A DNA stretch of 64,000 nucleotides from Methanobacterium_D oryzae (GCF_050433505.1 NZ_JBNPXC010000001.1:1116001-1180000), one strand, 5' to 3'. Positions 53,243 through 62,524 are shown, counted from the first letter of the stretch. Translations and numbers: made by a program. Notes: generated from the letters alone by a model not told the origin.

Positions 53243-53932
53243 TCATTTTTTTATTAGCTCTAGAACTTCTTCTTTAGCAGTTTTTGCATCTTCATAATCT
53301 GGATCCAATTCTAAAGCTTTATCAAAGTATTTTATAGCTTCATCATACTTTTCAAGTTCTATTAGGGCTATTCCTTTCCCTTGTAATGCACTTGGAAATT
53401 CCGGATCTATTTTTAAGGCCTCTTCATAACTTTTTATTGCATCTTCGTATTCTTCAAGTTTTAAAAAAGCATTACCTTTATTACACCATGTATCTGCACT
53501 ATCTGGAGATATTTGTAAAACTTTATTATAAGCTTCTACTGCTTCTCTATATTTTCCAAGCTTTGATAATGTGAAACCCTTATTGTGCCATGCACTGATA
53601 TATTTTGGATCTAGTTCCAGAACCTTATCATAAGCTTCCAACTCTTTATCATATTCTTCCATTTGTCCTAAAATCACACCTTTATTAAACCATGCACTTA
53701 TTGAATTAGGATCAATTTCTAAGGCCTTATTAAAACAATCAAAGGCATCATTATGTTCTCCCATTCTGTCTAGGATTACACCTTTACCATACCATGCTTC
53801 AGTGTAATTTGGATCTATTTCTATAATTATTTTATCATAACGATCTAAAGCTTCTCCATATTTACCTTGATTAAATAATTTGTTAGCTTTTTTAATCTCT
53901 GAATTTTTCTTATATCCATCAAACAAACCCAT
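53243..53932 (-). CDS. Tetratricopeptide-repeat protein
   Basis: Cytosolic protein of 229 residues built from about six TPR units of 34 residues, each with the canonical A-W-x-N-K-G and Y-D-E-A pattern, for example YTEAWYGKGVILDRMGEHND and ISAWHNKGFTLSKLGKYREA. TPR stacks mediate protein-protein contacts. GGTGGC precedes the ATG. It shares its promoter block with a TPR-containing membrane protein (39729) and a PsbP lipoprotein (51871). Confidence 0.88.
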   Translation of the reverse strand: MGLFDGYKKNSEIKKANKLFNQGKYGEALDRYDKIIIEIDPNYTEAWYGKGVILDRMGEHNDAFDCFNKALEIDPNSISAWFNKGVILGQMEEYDKELEAYDKVLELDPKYISAWHNKGFTLSKLGKYREAVEAYNKVLQISPDSADTWCNKGNAFLKLEEYEDAIKSYEEALKIDPEFPSALQGKGIALIELEKYDEAIKYFDKALELDPDYEDAKTAKEEVLELIKK

Positions 53933-53948
53933 TATGCCACCTTTAAAA

Positions 53949-54000
53949 ATTATAAACTTAGATTGATTTAAGTAATATAAAAATTTAATTTAAAAAGTAA
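53949..54000 (-). promoter_or_regulatory. Repeated promoter block, copy 3
   Basis: A somewhat diverged copy of the blocks at 40468 and 52477 (AACTTAGATTGATTTAAGTAATATAAAAATTTAATTTAAAAAGTAA in three parts), just upstream of the TPR gene. Its TATA box and spacing to the ATG are retained. Confidence 0.6.
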
Positions 54001-54166
54001 GTACTCTTTGTAACATTATCTGGTTTTTATTAATTATATTTTAATTCTCAATTTTAAATATGATAATAGAATTATCATTTCTAAGCTCATTGTTCATTAT
54101 AAACTTATACAATCCTCTTGGTAACCTTCAATTTAAATATATGCTATAAAATACAGAAATTAATTA

Positions 54167-54697
54167 TTAATTTAAGTTTAATGAATTAAAAATGGTATTT
54201 GCAGCATCAGAAACTTTGTTATAATTTGATTCATAATCATAGACTCTTATAATATATGCCGCGCTTTTTTTATCTTTAAAATAGAAATGAATATACTTCA
54301 ATGTTTCATTATTATTAGGATCTATTATTGTGTAGATTCCCTTAGATATTTCTATGCCATTTGGGTTAGTTTCTTTTGTACGTGATAATATTTCACCTTT
54401 AAAGCCACTGTTTATAATTGAATTTTCAATTGCTTGTTGTATTTCTTCTGGATTTCCTGTTCTTTCATTTTTTTGAACATAAATTATTGTACCTTCATCA
54501 GTTAAAGTAGCTACTTTAATCCAACCTTCCGGCATTATAATTTCTGGTAATGTACTATTTTGAAAACTTCCAGGGTAATTAAACGTTATGGATCCATCAG
54601 AAAAACTTTTTTGAGATTGTGTATTTAGGGATGTACATCCAGATATTCCAACTACGCATAAAATAAGTATTAATAAAATTAGCGTTTGAATATTCAT
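54167..54697 (-). CDS. PsbP-like lipoprotein
   Basis: Protein of 176 residues with signal peptide and lipobox VVGISGC. The mature part has FSDGSITFNYPGSFQ, EEIQQAIENSIINSGFKGEI and YIIRVYDYESNYNKVSDAAN, again the PsbP-like fold. It is a paralogue of 51871-52452 and of the N-terminal half of the sortase fusion. Ligand and function unknown. GAGAGATC precedes the ATG. Confidence 0.76.
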   Translation of the reverse strand: MNIQTLILLILILCVVGISGCTSLNTQSQKSFSDGSITFNYPGSFQNSTLPEIIMPEGWIKVATLTDEGTIIYVQKNERTGNPEEIQQAIENSIINSGFKGEILSRTKETNPNGIEISKGIYTIIDPNNNETLKYIHFYFKDKKSAAYIIRVYDYESNYNKVSDAANTIFNSLNLN

Positions 54698-54919
54698 CTT
54701 GATCTCTCTTAATTAGATAATAAGCATTATTAAAGGTTAGGAGGTAACGTGGAGGTCATATCTGAAAAAAGTTAAATAGTTACCCCCAATACAATATTAT
54801 GGAATTATATTATTTAAATACATTATTTTTTAAAGATATCTTTAGATATCTAATTAAAGTAAGTAAAATTATCATTATAACGATATATGGGATTAAATAA
54901 CCTAAAGCACTTCTATATT

Positions 54920-55084
54920 TCACTTACTCTTTTTCACCTTTTCGATATACAAGCTTACAGCTTCAATTAATGCCTTTTTAGTTGATCCTGGGATAAAACC
55001 ATATTCTACCAGCACAGCAAGTTTAAAAGAATCATAAAGGTCAACTGGGACATCTGTACCCAGTTTTTTAGTTTTTTTATCCAT
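54920..55084 (-). CDS. Small ribbon-helix-helix-like protein
   Basis: Protein of 54 residues: MDKKTKKLGTDVPVDLYDSF, KLAVLVEYGFIPGSTKKALI and a terminal helix EAVSLYIEKVKK. A short strand (GTDVPVDLY) followed by two helices suggests a CopG-type DNA-binding dimer. AGTGATTTA precedes the ATG. It could be a lone antitoxin or small repressor; no toxin gene is adjacent. Confidence 0.6.
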   Translation of the reverse strand: MDKKTKKLGTDVPVDLYDSFKLAVLVEYGFIPGSTKKALIEAVSLYIEKVKKSK

Positions 55085-55673
55085 TAAATCACTTCATTAT
55101 GTTAGTGAGTAGTATTATAATATTTGTATATAGTAATATATTAAATTTTGCATTAAATTCATAATATAAACCTTAATTAATAAAAAAATATGGAAAAGGA
55201 TTCAATTACTATTAAGCTCTCTAAATGTTCATTTATTATAATATAAATGCTGAATTAATTATATAATATTAAAAAAATATATATCAGAGGTTTTTCACAT
55301 ACTCTTCAGTATTCTATTTAATATTAAATTAACTCACTAATAAATGAATAGCTGATTATAAGTTAAATATGCTTTAAGCCACATGAATTGTCCAATAAAT
55401 AAATTATACACCTTAATAATGGTTATTAAAGTATTCTAACTTAGATTTTTATGTAAAAACGGAAAAATATAAATTATCTTGCAGATCTCAGATCAAGGAA
55501 AAATGAAATAAAAATAAACATTTTTTGGTTTATTATAACTCGACAATGATATATTATTATCAACTTAAAACTGTTTTAAAAATAAGAATAGAGAATAGGC
55601 CTCATATTTTTTAATTATTTAAAAAAATTTTAGTAAATAGTCACCATAATATTCTCTTTTAATACTATAAATT
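55085..55673. other. Long AT-rich gap, nothing firm
   Basis: No convincing gene. At 55191 the plus strand has an ATG opening MEKDSITIKLSKCSFII and a stop, possibly the remains of another ribbon-helix-helix gene start. The rest shows no repeats or stable hairpins by eye. Confidence 0.4.
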
Positions 55674-55886
55674 TCAACTTTTTTCCTTTTCTAAAATCAT
55701 TTTTGTTGTAATTACGCTTTTTGCACGTGAAAGAGTTTCATTATTTCCATCGGATTTTATTTTTGCTTCAATTTTTTCTAGTAATTCTTTTAATTCACTG
55801 CTTTTACAGTTATATGCTTTATCTAAGAATTCTCTTGAGTTATCAATTGTTTTATTTGCTTTTTTGAATTTCATAGTTCTTACCAT
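55674..55886 (-). CDS. Small conserved protein, paralogue of the gene at 16.8 kb
   Basis: Protein of 70 residues with a basic head (MVRTMKFKKANKT) and the shared helical core EFLDKAYNCKSSELKELLEK ... LSRAKSVITTKMIL. See 16825-17019 for the paralogue. An ATG four codons downstream is the alternative start. No family recognised. Confidence 0.6.
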   Translation of the reverse strand: MVRTMKFKKANKTIDNSREFLDKAYNCKSSELKELLEKIEAKIKSDGNNETLSRAKSVITTKMILEKEKS

Positions 55887-56051
55887 TTGAATTGTAAAAA
55901 TACATTAATGCTTTTATTTCTTAAAATAAGCTATTATGGGTCTTTATAATAAGTTGTAATTTATAACTTTATCATAGTTAGGGATATATAATTTTTTTCT
56001 TTAAAAAAAATGATTAATATTTTCAAAAATAAATGAGTTTTTGATTAGTTT

Positions 56052-56783
56052 TTATAAATTTAGGCCATTATAGATCAATAATAAGCTTGTAAATGCAATT
56101 GCAATTAGAACTATCTTTTTAAATGTATTTTGAGGGATCATTTTAACGATTTTTTTACCAGTATATGATCCCAAAATTCCAATTATAATTAGTGGGGGAA
56201 TGTAGAAATAGTATTGAGGTTCAAGAAGATTATCTGCAAAATATATTGGAATTCTTGTAAGGTCAATAACTACTGCAATAACAGCAAGTGTAGCTATGTA
56301 TTTATATTTTTCCAAGCCATATGAAATCAAGAAAGCTCCTCTTATTGGCCCTCCTATACCCATCAGGCCTTGTAAAAATCCGGATATACTACCTCCAATT
56401 ATCGTGTTTTTTGGTTTCGCTTTGACTTTAAAATCAGGTTCTTTTAATGAATAAATGGAAAATATTAAAAGAAAGACTCCTAAAATAATTTGCAACGTAT
56501 TTTGGGGGATGTATGTCACAAAATAAGCTCCGAAAATAGTTAAAATAACTCCGGGCACACCAAAAAGTAAAATAAGTCTTTTATCTATACCATGGCGAAA
56601 GAAAGTTACAGCACCAATGTTTCCTGAAATATGTGAAATGGCTACCAGCACTAATGCTGTTTTAAAATCCAGAAAAAAGAGTGCAAGAGGTAGAAAAACT
56701 GTCGATGTACCAAATCCTGCCACTGTGCCTATAACTATAGTTAAAAATGCAATAATAAAAAATAATATTATAAATTCATACAT
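56052..56783 (-). CDS. TauE/SafE (TSUP) family permease
   Basis: Protein of 243 residues with eight spans arranged as two related halves. The conserved GTVAGFGTSTVFLPLAL in the first half and SGFLQGLMGIGGPIRGAFLI in the second are the hallmark Gly-rich motifs. Members export or import sulfite, sulfoacetate or similar small anions; substrate unknown here. The start is uncertain among a GTG at 56789 and the ATG at 56783. Confidence 0.86.
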   Translation of the reverse strand: MYEFIILFFIIAFLTIVIGTVAGFGTSTVFLPLALFFLDFKTALVLVAISHISGNIGAVTFFRHGIDKRLILLFGVPGVILTIFGAYFVTYIPQNTLQIILGVFLLIFSIYSLKEPDFKVKAKPKNTIIGGSISGFLQGLMGIGGPIRGAFLISYGLEKYKYIATLAVIAVVIDLTRIPIYFADNLLEPQYYFYIPPLIIIGILGSYTGKKIVKMIPQNTFKKIVLIAIAFTSLLLIYNGLNL

Positions 56784-56938
56784 AATCACTATTACAATTT
56801 ATTTAGTATTTATTTTTAGTTTAATTTCTATTAGCTATTTAAATTGGAATTTATAAAGAGATGAATTTTTAAGCTTTTAATTACTTTATCTTAAAAAGAA
56901 AAGTTTTTACTCATTAATTGAGCATATATTATGAAATT

Positions 56939-57214
56939 TCATTTATTAAGTTGTATCTCAATAGCTGAAACGTTGGTATTTGATCCTTCCATGTTTCGGA
57001 TTTCTTCCGTGCCAATATCAATTGTACCAAGTTCTACATCTGATATGAATCTATTTCTTATAATTTCAGCAACATCAACAGCCCTACTTATGGCCCTTCC
57101 ACGTGCCTTTAAAGTAACTTCAGATGTTCCACTATTCATTTGGGTTACAACAGCTAACACATAGTTCATTACGGGTTTATTTCCAATGTATACGACATTT
57201 TCCTCTGGCATCAT
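56939..57214 (-). CDS. albA: Alba chromatin/RNA-binding protein
   Basis: Protein of 91 residues: NVVYIGNKPVMNYVLAVVTQ, LKARGRAISRAVDVAEIIRN and ELGTIDIGTEEIRNMEGSNT. The GNKPVMNYV stretch holds the position of the regulatory lysine, and ARGRAISRAVD binds nucleic acid. Abundant dimeric protein coating DNA and RNA. GGAGGTAAA precedes the ATG. Confidence 0.94.
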   Translation of the reverse strand: MMPEENVVYIGNKPVMNYVLAVVTQMNSGTSEVTLKARGRAISRAVDVAEIIRNRFISDVELGTIDIGTEEIRNMEGSNTNVSAIEIQLNK

Positions 57215-57320
57215 TTTACCTCCAAGGTATAAGTAATATAATATATTAAAATAATATTATATACAATTTATGAATTAAGAATTTAATGTGTATTAATAGG
57301 TTATAGTTAGATCTTTAAAG

Positions 57321-57959
57321 TTAAAATCCACCTAAAATCTTTTTATACCCTTCAAAATGTTTTTCTGCATCATCTTCACTTAACATCATTGCATTAAAGA
57401 TTATAAATGGCTTTAAAACATCAAAACCAGAATACTTCAAGATTTCTGTAATGAATGGTAGCAACTTAGCTGGATCTTTATCTGGAATATTCATATAGTA
57501 ACTTTCTTCAGGTCCCCCTGTTGTAAAAGATAGCATGGCTTTTTTTCTTCTCATTAACCCTTTATCGTATATTTTTCCCTCAAAAATATCACTTGAAAAA
57601 CCACAGGTAAGGATTCTATCAAACCATCCCTTTAAAATTGCAGGAATATTTCCATTCCATACTGGAAACTGGAATATGATTAAATTTGCCCATTTAACTT
57701 TTTCCATTTCATTTTTTATCTCACTGGCAAAGCTATCAGTTTTAGCAGCATGACATTGCTCTAATATTGGCTGAAAACGTTTAGAATTTAAAAGATCTAA
57801 AAAATCCTCCCGATCTATAGTTGCTTTAAATTTGGCCCCATAAAGATCCGATATTTTAACTTGATGTCCATTTTCTTCAAGACTATCAGCTGCTAAGCTT
57901 TTAAGAGAACTATTCAGTGATTTAGATTCTGGATGAGAAAAAACAATCAACACATTCAA
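57321..57959 (-). CDS. Flavodoxin-fold NAD(P)H dehydrogenase (quinone)-like protein
   Basis: FMN oxidoreductase of 212 residues in the NQO1/MdaB/KefF group. The FMN-phosphate loop reads VFSHPESKSLNSSL, with the aromatic/substrate loop QFPVWNGNIPAILKGWFDRI and FTTGGPEESYYM. The TTG at 57959 lies four bases after GGGTGAT and gives the expected start LNVLIVFSHP; upstream codons add a basic non-homologous stretch. Electron acceptor unknown; quinones are absent in methanogens, so another acceptor is likely. Confidence 0.85.
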   Translation of the reverse strand: MNVLIVFSHPESKSLNSSLKSLAADSLEENGHQVKISDLYGAKFKATIDREDFLDLLNSKRFQPILEQCHAAKTDSFASEIKNEMEKVKWANLIIFQFPVWNGNIPAILKGWFDRILTCGFSSDIFEGKIYDKGLMRRKKAMLSFTTGGPEESYYMNIPDKDPAKLLPFITEILKYSGFDVLKPFIIFNAMMLSEDDAEKHFEGYKKILGGF

Positions 57960-58123
57960 TAAAATCACCCAGATTATTCTATGATCTAGATAGTTAATAT
58001 TTTTATGCTTAAAATAATTACTTCTAGATTTTCTTTTTGAATAATATACCATTATATGTAATAAATGTGGGATTTTAGTAAAATATATCTATTATTTAAG
58101 TTATACAATTAATTGGTGAAATA

Positions 58124-59623
58124 ATGTCAGAACTATATGAAAAAATAGTAAATGAAGCCCTTGCGGCTCAAAAAGCAGATGTATATACTGTAAATAAATA
58201 TAGAGGGCAAGATTTTAAAATGGAGCATACAAAGGCTTACGTCGATGTTGCAAATAAGATGGAGGCCATTGATGGACAAAGTGAAGCTGTCATAAACCTT
58301 CACGTAGATTCTATTAACACCCACTATGACACATTAATTGGACTTACAGATTTTGTAAGGCCTGAAGATGATCCCTTTGTAGAACACTACCAGACACCAG
58401 CAATACTTGAAATATTATACGAAGAAGACGATGACTTTAAAAAAAGCTTAGATAAATTTGTAGAGACTATTGATAAATCAGAAGACATTATAGGGCTAGA
58501 TTCTGTAAGAAGATATGCTGGATTTTACGGGCCAACATGTGTTGTTGACTTTGCATTAATTCCAGGAAGCACAAGCAACGTAGTAAACCAGATATTAAAA
58601 AAGACCGATATACCAGACGATCATAAACAAGCTATATTAGCTGCTAAATCATGGGGAATGAACACCTCTTATGGTATAGGTGAAATCTTTGCAAACAAGA
58701 TAGAAGAAAGAGTACCATTAACCGATGCCATTAAACAAGAAATTGAAATGGTTAAATCAATATATGAAACACCTGTTGAAGCACAGGCAAAACTTATGGA
58801 CTCAGTAGGTCATAAATCCTTTGATGTAAGAAAATACATGGCTAAGTATAAAGAAAAAATGAAAGGAACAGTTATGGCTGCAGTTGAAGATGGAGTGCAT
58901 TATGGAAACATAGTGACAGTCCCAGCCTACTGTGTAGGTGATATATCTCACCACATATCTCAATCAACTTATAATATGTGTAAGGATGACGTTATAATGG
59001 CTATAATCGAAGCCACAACAGATGTAATGGAATCAACACTTAAAAACGCATTAGATAAATTTAAAAGTGAATATCAATTATTATCCGTAGCTACAGGGGC
59101 TGCAGCATGTGCAGTAGAATATATACTAGAATTAGATGGATTTAATGCTCCGACAGTAGTTGAGCTTCTAACAAGAAGATTCCACAATTACGTGCAATTA
59201 TATCCTACAAGAGGAGCAGCAGCAGAACTTCATAACTGTGACTTCATGGACACTATTTACAGAGGATGGAAAAGCCTGGATGAAGCAAGAAGAATGAAAA
59301 ACGGAAGTGAAGGACCATTAGAACCAAAAGTAGCAGGATTTAAAGTCGATTTAGATCCAGTAGATAAAAATGAAGTTATAATGAACCCTCAAAGATACAC
59401 CTATCCTGCATGCGCTATAACAGTTAGATTCTCATCTTTAATGAGATTAGCGGATTATCCATGTTTGATTACCAGTGAACCAATAACTGCAACCATGATG
59501 ACTAACATTATAGCGCTACATAAAGAAACTCCTGCATCTCCAGTAAGGGCATGTAAAAACTGTGCTTCAGCATGTCTCGTTGATTTCAGACATTCATACT
59601 GCCAGTGGAAAGAAGCAATATAA
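58124..59623 (+). CDS. DUF2193 family protein
   Basis: Cytosolic protein of 499 residues belonging to the methanogen DUF2193 family. Distinct segments are YAGFYGPTCVVDFALIPGST, SWGMNTSYGIGEIF, VGDISHHISQSTYNMC, and a Cys-rich end RACKNCASACLVDFRHSYC whose Cys-x2-Cys-x3-Cys spacing could bind a metal. The function is unknown. It is followed closely by DUF2180 and the aquaporin, and the three are likely co-transcribed. GGTGAAATA precedes the ATG. Confidence 0.82.
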   Translation: MSELYEKIVNEALAAQKADVYTVNKYRGQDFKMEHTKAYVDVANKMEAIDGQSEAVINLHVDSINTHYDTLIGLTDFVRPEDDPFVEHYQTPAILEILYEEDDDFKKSLDKFVETIDKSEDIIGLDSVRRYAGFYGPTCVVDFALIPGSTSNVVNQILKKTDIPDDHKQAILAAKSWGMNTSYGIGEIFANKIEERVPLTDAIKQEIEMVKSIYETPVEAQAKLMDSVGHKSFDVRKYMAKYKEKMKGTVMAAVEDGVHYGNIVTVPAYCVGDISHHISQSTYNMCKDDVIMAIIEATTDVMESTLKNALDKFKSEYQLLSVATGAAACAVEYILELDGFNAPTVVELLTRRFHNYVQLYPTRGAAAELHNCDFMDTIYRGWKSLDEARRMKNGSEGPLEPKVAGFKVDLDPVDKNEVIMNPQRYTYPACAITVRFSSLMRLADYPCLITSEPITATMMTNIIALHKETPASPVRACKNCASACLVDFRHSYCQWKEAI

Positions 59624-59653
59624 CTCTTTATTTATTTTTTTAAAGGTGATAAA

Positions 59654-59869
59654 ATGAAATGTTACATGTGTGCTTTAGAAGGGAAGGATACGGATGCTCT
59701 GGCTATTTGCATAGTCTGCGGTATGGGTATCTGCATGGATCACTTGATACGTGAAGAAGTTGAAATATGGGAAGGAGAATATCCTTTTCCAAGTAAAAAG
59801 CATAAAAAACCCCTCCCCAGGTTCTTATGTGAATGGTGTTATGAAGCATATAAAAGCGATATAGGATGA
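59654..59869 (+). CDS. DUF2180 zinc-ribbon-like protein
   Basis: Protein of 71 residues with four Cys pairs in treble-clef style: MKCYMCALEG, LAICIVCGMGICMDHL and FLCEWCYEAYK. It probably binds one or two zinc ions. AGGTGATAA precedes the ATG. Its stop overlaps an in-frame ATG of the aquaporin region, giving tight coupling. Function unknown; it travels with DUF2193 and aquaporin genes. Confidence 0.82.
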   Translation: MKCYMCALEGKDTDALAICIVCGMGICMDHLIREEVEIWEGEYPFPSKKHKKPLPRFLCEWCYEAYKSDIG

Positions 59870-59874
59870 TAAAT

Positions 59875-60654
59875 ATGATATCTCTTAAAAAAAGATTTTT
59901 AGCAGAAATTATAGGTACATTTTTCCTTGTTTACATTGGAGCAGGAGCTGCTGCAATAACATTGATGATTAGCGATGGATCTACTACTCCCAATGCATTT
60001 AATATCGGAATTGGATTTTTAGGTGGTCTGGCTGATTGGCTGGCCATAGGACTTGCATTTGGTCTTACTATTATCGTGTTAATTTATGCCATAGGCCATA
60101 TTTCGGGTTGTCACATAAATCCAGCAGTTACAATTGCTCTTTGGGCAACTAAAAAATTCCCTGGAAATGAAGTAATTCCCTACATCATTGCACAGCTTAT
60201 AGGCGCTGCTCTTGCAAGCTTCCTTTTTGCCGCAACTGTGGGAATAAATGCGGTTACAGTTGGAGGTCTTGGTGCTACAGCTCCATTTGAAGGAATTAGT
60301 TATTATCAGGCAATATTGGCGGAATTAATAGGCACTTTCCTCTTGATGCTTGTTATAATGGGTGCGGGTGTTGATAAAAGAGCTTTCCCTGGATTTTCAG
60401 GAATTGCAATTGGGTTTACAGTTGCTGCAGTAATTACTACAACAGGTAACATTGCTGGAGCATCTCTAAATCCTGCAAGAACATTTGGACCTTATCTGGG
60501 TGATTTAGTTTTAGCTGGAAACAATCTCTGGAATTATTTCCCTATATATGTGATAGGTCCAATTGTTGGCGCGGTTTTAGCGGCTTTTGTTTATGAATAT
60601 ATATCTTCTGAGGAAAAACTGGTTCCTAGAGATATTGCAAGAGAAAGAAAATAA
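59875..60654 (+). CDS. aqpM: Aquaporin/glyceroporin AqpM
   Basis: Six-span MIP channel of 259 residues for water, glycerol and possibly small gases such as H2S. Both NPA boxes are intact: ISGCHINPAVTIAL and GASLNPARTFGPY. The second NPA is followed by the selectivity-filter Arg. The start MISLKKRFLAEIIGTFF at 59875 follows AGGATGAT; the ATG at 59866 overlaps the DUF2180 stop and is less like known AqpM. Order DUF2193-DUF2180-aqpM suggests a shared job, perhaps envelope or redox stress. Confidence 0.93.
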   Translation: MISLKKRFLAEIIGTFFLVYIGAGAAAITLMISDGSTTPNAFNIGIGFLGGLADWLAIGLAFGLTIIVLIYAIGHISGCHINPAVTIALWATKKFPGNEVIPYIIAQLIGAALASFLFAATVGINAVTVGGLGATAPFEGISYYQAILAELIGTFLLMLVIMGAGVDKRAFPGFSGIAIGFTVAAVITTTGNIAGASLNPARTFGPYLGDLVLAGNNLWNYFPIYVIGPIVGAVLAAFVYEYISSEEKLVPRDIARERK

Positions 60655-60889
60655 ATCATTTCTTTTTTTATTTCTTTTTTTAATTAGTCCTGTAATTAGG
60701 CAGTTTATATTTCCTATTTTCTTTGACGTATGGAATGATAATTGGTATTCGTAGTGCATAACTATTATTATAATATCTTAATTTTATATTAAAAGCCTAT
60801 AATCTTATTTTATAGTATTATTGGAATAAATAGGCTTTAAAATGATAAAAACCTCTATAAAAATAGATCATTAATAATTTAGGGGCAAC

Positions 60890-61648
60890 ATGATAATTAA
60901 AGTAAAAGAAAATCCTGAAACTCAAGAATTTTTAGATTTTATAAATGAAGCACTATCTAAAAGAGCATTTGTTATTATAGTAGCTTGCTGCAGTATAGAA
61001 TATCGCGGTAGAGCTACAAGTAGACTAGGATCAGGTGATCGGACTATCCTTATTAAAGCAGATGGATCATTTTTAGTTCATCAAGACCATAATTTAGAAC
61101 CAGTTAACTGGCAACCTCCAAACTGCAAATTCACAACAAAAATTGAGGATGATAAAGTCCATATTTTAGGAATTAGAAGAAATCCAAATGAATCCTTAGA
61201 AATACAAATAAATAAATCTTATTTAGCTTCTTATCATATTGGTGAGGACTCTAAAACTTTAAAACTTGCAGGATATGAAGAAGATATGCGGGAAATGATT
61301 TTTAAAAATCCTGAATTGATTGAAAATGGATTTAGGGTAACTTCTAGAGAATATTCAGTATCTTCAGGTTTTATTGATATTATGGGTAAGGATAAAACTG
61401 GTAATTTGGTTGTAATTGAACTTAAAAGTAGACGTGCAGGTGTAAACGCAGTGAAACAGTTAAAGAGATATTTCGATGATTTTAGTGATCATAAAAAGTT
61501 TGTTCGGGGAATTTTAGTTGCTCCTTCAATTACTGAAGATGCATTAGAACTCCTTGAAGAGTTTCAAATGGAATTTATAGCATTAGAGCCTCCTAAAGAT
61601 ATTATAGGAAGCAAAAACCTTACATTAGATTTTTTTAAAGCTTATTAA
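60890..61648 (+). CDS. nucS: Endonuclease NucS (EndoMS)
   Basis: Mismatch- and branch-specific DNA endonuclease of archaea, 252 residues. The N-terminal half is the DNA-binding beta-barrel (IVACCSIEYRGRATSRLGSG); the C-terminal nuclease domain shows YEEDMREMIFKNPELIENGF, GFIDIMGKD with the catalytic Asp, VIELKSRRAG giving E-x-K, and VKQLKRYF. In archaea it cuts both strands at mismatches and replaces MutS/MutL. AGGGGCAAC precedes the ATG. Confidence 0.93.
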   Translation: MIIKVKENPETQEFLDFINEALSKRAFVIIVACCSIEYRGRATSRLGSGDRTILIKADGSFLVHQDHNLEPVNWQPPNCKFTTKIEDDKVHILGIRRNPNESLEIQINKSYLASYHIGEDSKTLKLAGYEEDMREMIFKNPELIENGFRVTSREYSVSSGFIDIMGKDKTGNLVVIELKSRRAGVNAVKQLKRYFDDFSDHKKFVRGILVAPSITEDALELLEEFQMEFIALEPPKDIIGSKNLTLDFFKAY

Positions 61649-61742
61649 TATTAAATAATATTTTTGCGTTGATCTAAATTATTTATTTTTTAATAAGAAA
61701 AGTAGAAATTTGATGAAATCCATATAAAAATATGGTGATTTC

Positions 61743-61886
61743 ATGGTTACTGAAAGTGTAAAATGCGGAAGATGCGATAAATGGTTTAAAAGAGAAATAT
61801 TAGAAGATAAAAAAATTGCAAAATCCGGAAAAGTTGAAGAATATTTATGTCCTGAATGCGATAAAGAAGTAAAAAAAGAAGATTAA
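61743..61886 (+). CDS. Small zinc-ribbon protein
   Basis: Protein of 47 residues: VTESVKCGRCDKWFKREIL and EEYLCPECDKEVKKED supply two CxxC knuckles for one zinc ion. GGTGATTTC directly precedes the ATG, a strong site. It is comparable in size to other single zinc-ribbon proteins of methanogens. Partner unknown. Confidence 0.7.
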   Translation: MVTESVKCGRCDKWFKREILEDKKIAKSGKVEEYLCPECDKEVKKED

Positions 61887-61924
61887 ATTGAACATAAACT
61901 TGTTATATGTCTTTATATCATAAT

Positions 61925-62270
61925 CATGGATATATCTAACATGTTTTTCATATTCTTACTGCCATGCTGGTGCAGTAATGCATATATGCTTTAAATTACC
62001 TTTAAAATAAAATCTTTTTCCTGAAGGGACAATTACAACATCTGTAGGTTTAACATTATATTCTTTATCCTCAATAACCTACTCTCCTTATCCTTCAATA
62101 ATATAATAACTAAATGCACTTTTTTCATGGTAGAATTCTTCTAAATGTCATTTTTCGGTTTTTTGATAGACAACTGCTGCTTGAGAACGATCATTACTAT
62201 TGTTATAAATTTACATGTTTAAATCATGTTTTTTTATAATTTCAGCATGGTTAAGCTTGTAAATCATCAT
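61925..62270 (-). pseudogene. Cupin-domain protein gene with five in-frame stop codons and no frameshift
   Basis: From an ATG at 62270 with a good AAGGAGA site, one frame reads a complete cupin: MMIYKLNHAEIIKKHDLN, DRSQAAVVYQKTEK, HLEEFYHEKSAFSYYIIEG, VIEDKEYNVKPTDVVIVPSG, KRFYFKGNLKHICITAPAWQ. Stops interrupt it at codons 20 (TAA), 41 (TGA), 61 (TAA), 64 (TAG) and 105 (TAA). Each sits where a sense codon one base away would fit the fold, for example Glu and Trp in an EGEGEW turn. The frame is otherwise preserved, which is unusual for a decaying gene. The expected end lies near 61925. Confidence 0.75.
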
Positions 62271-62335
62271 ATGTTCTCCTTATAACTATAAAGTACTTTA
62301 AAAAATAAATATTTTCCTTAAACATATACTTATTT

Positions 62336-62524
62336 TCATGATATGCTTTTTTTAAAATAAATACAATGTGCAGGGCTTCCAGGGCCTTTCGGATGTTTAC
62401 AAGATAAGCTTATCCTCTTTTTTTCTTTTATAACAACTTTACATTGAAATAGGCAATGAAAACATTTTTCGCTGGAAGATAAGACTTCAAATTCTTCTCC
62501 TTTGATTATTTCGGTTGTTTTCAT
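62336..62524 (-). CDS. Cysteine-rich small hypothetical protein
   Basis: Protein of 62 residues: KCFHCLFQCKVVI, ISLSCKHPKG and SPAHCIYFKK give five Cys and several His, suggesting a metal site. The region before the ATG has no clear ribosome-binding site. No family recognised. Confidence 0.5.
   Translation of the reverse strand: MKTTEIIKGEEFEVLSSSEKCFHCLFQCKVVIKEKKRISLSCKHPKGPGSPAHCIYFKKSIS

Noticed and set aside
53243..53932. Direct repeats of about 100 bases suggesting a mobile or CRISPR-like array
   Set aside because: They are the codons of successive 34-residue TPR units with variable positions, not identical repeats with spacers.
54735..54786. GGAGGTAAC/GTTACCCCC hairpin upstream of the PsbP-like lipoprotein as a riboswitch
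   Set aside because: The stem has a mismatch and a loop of more than 30 bases, and it matches no RNA class I know; it is probably chance.
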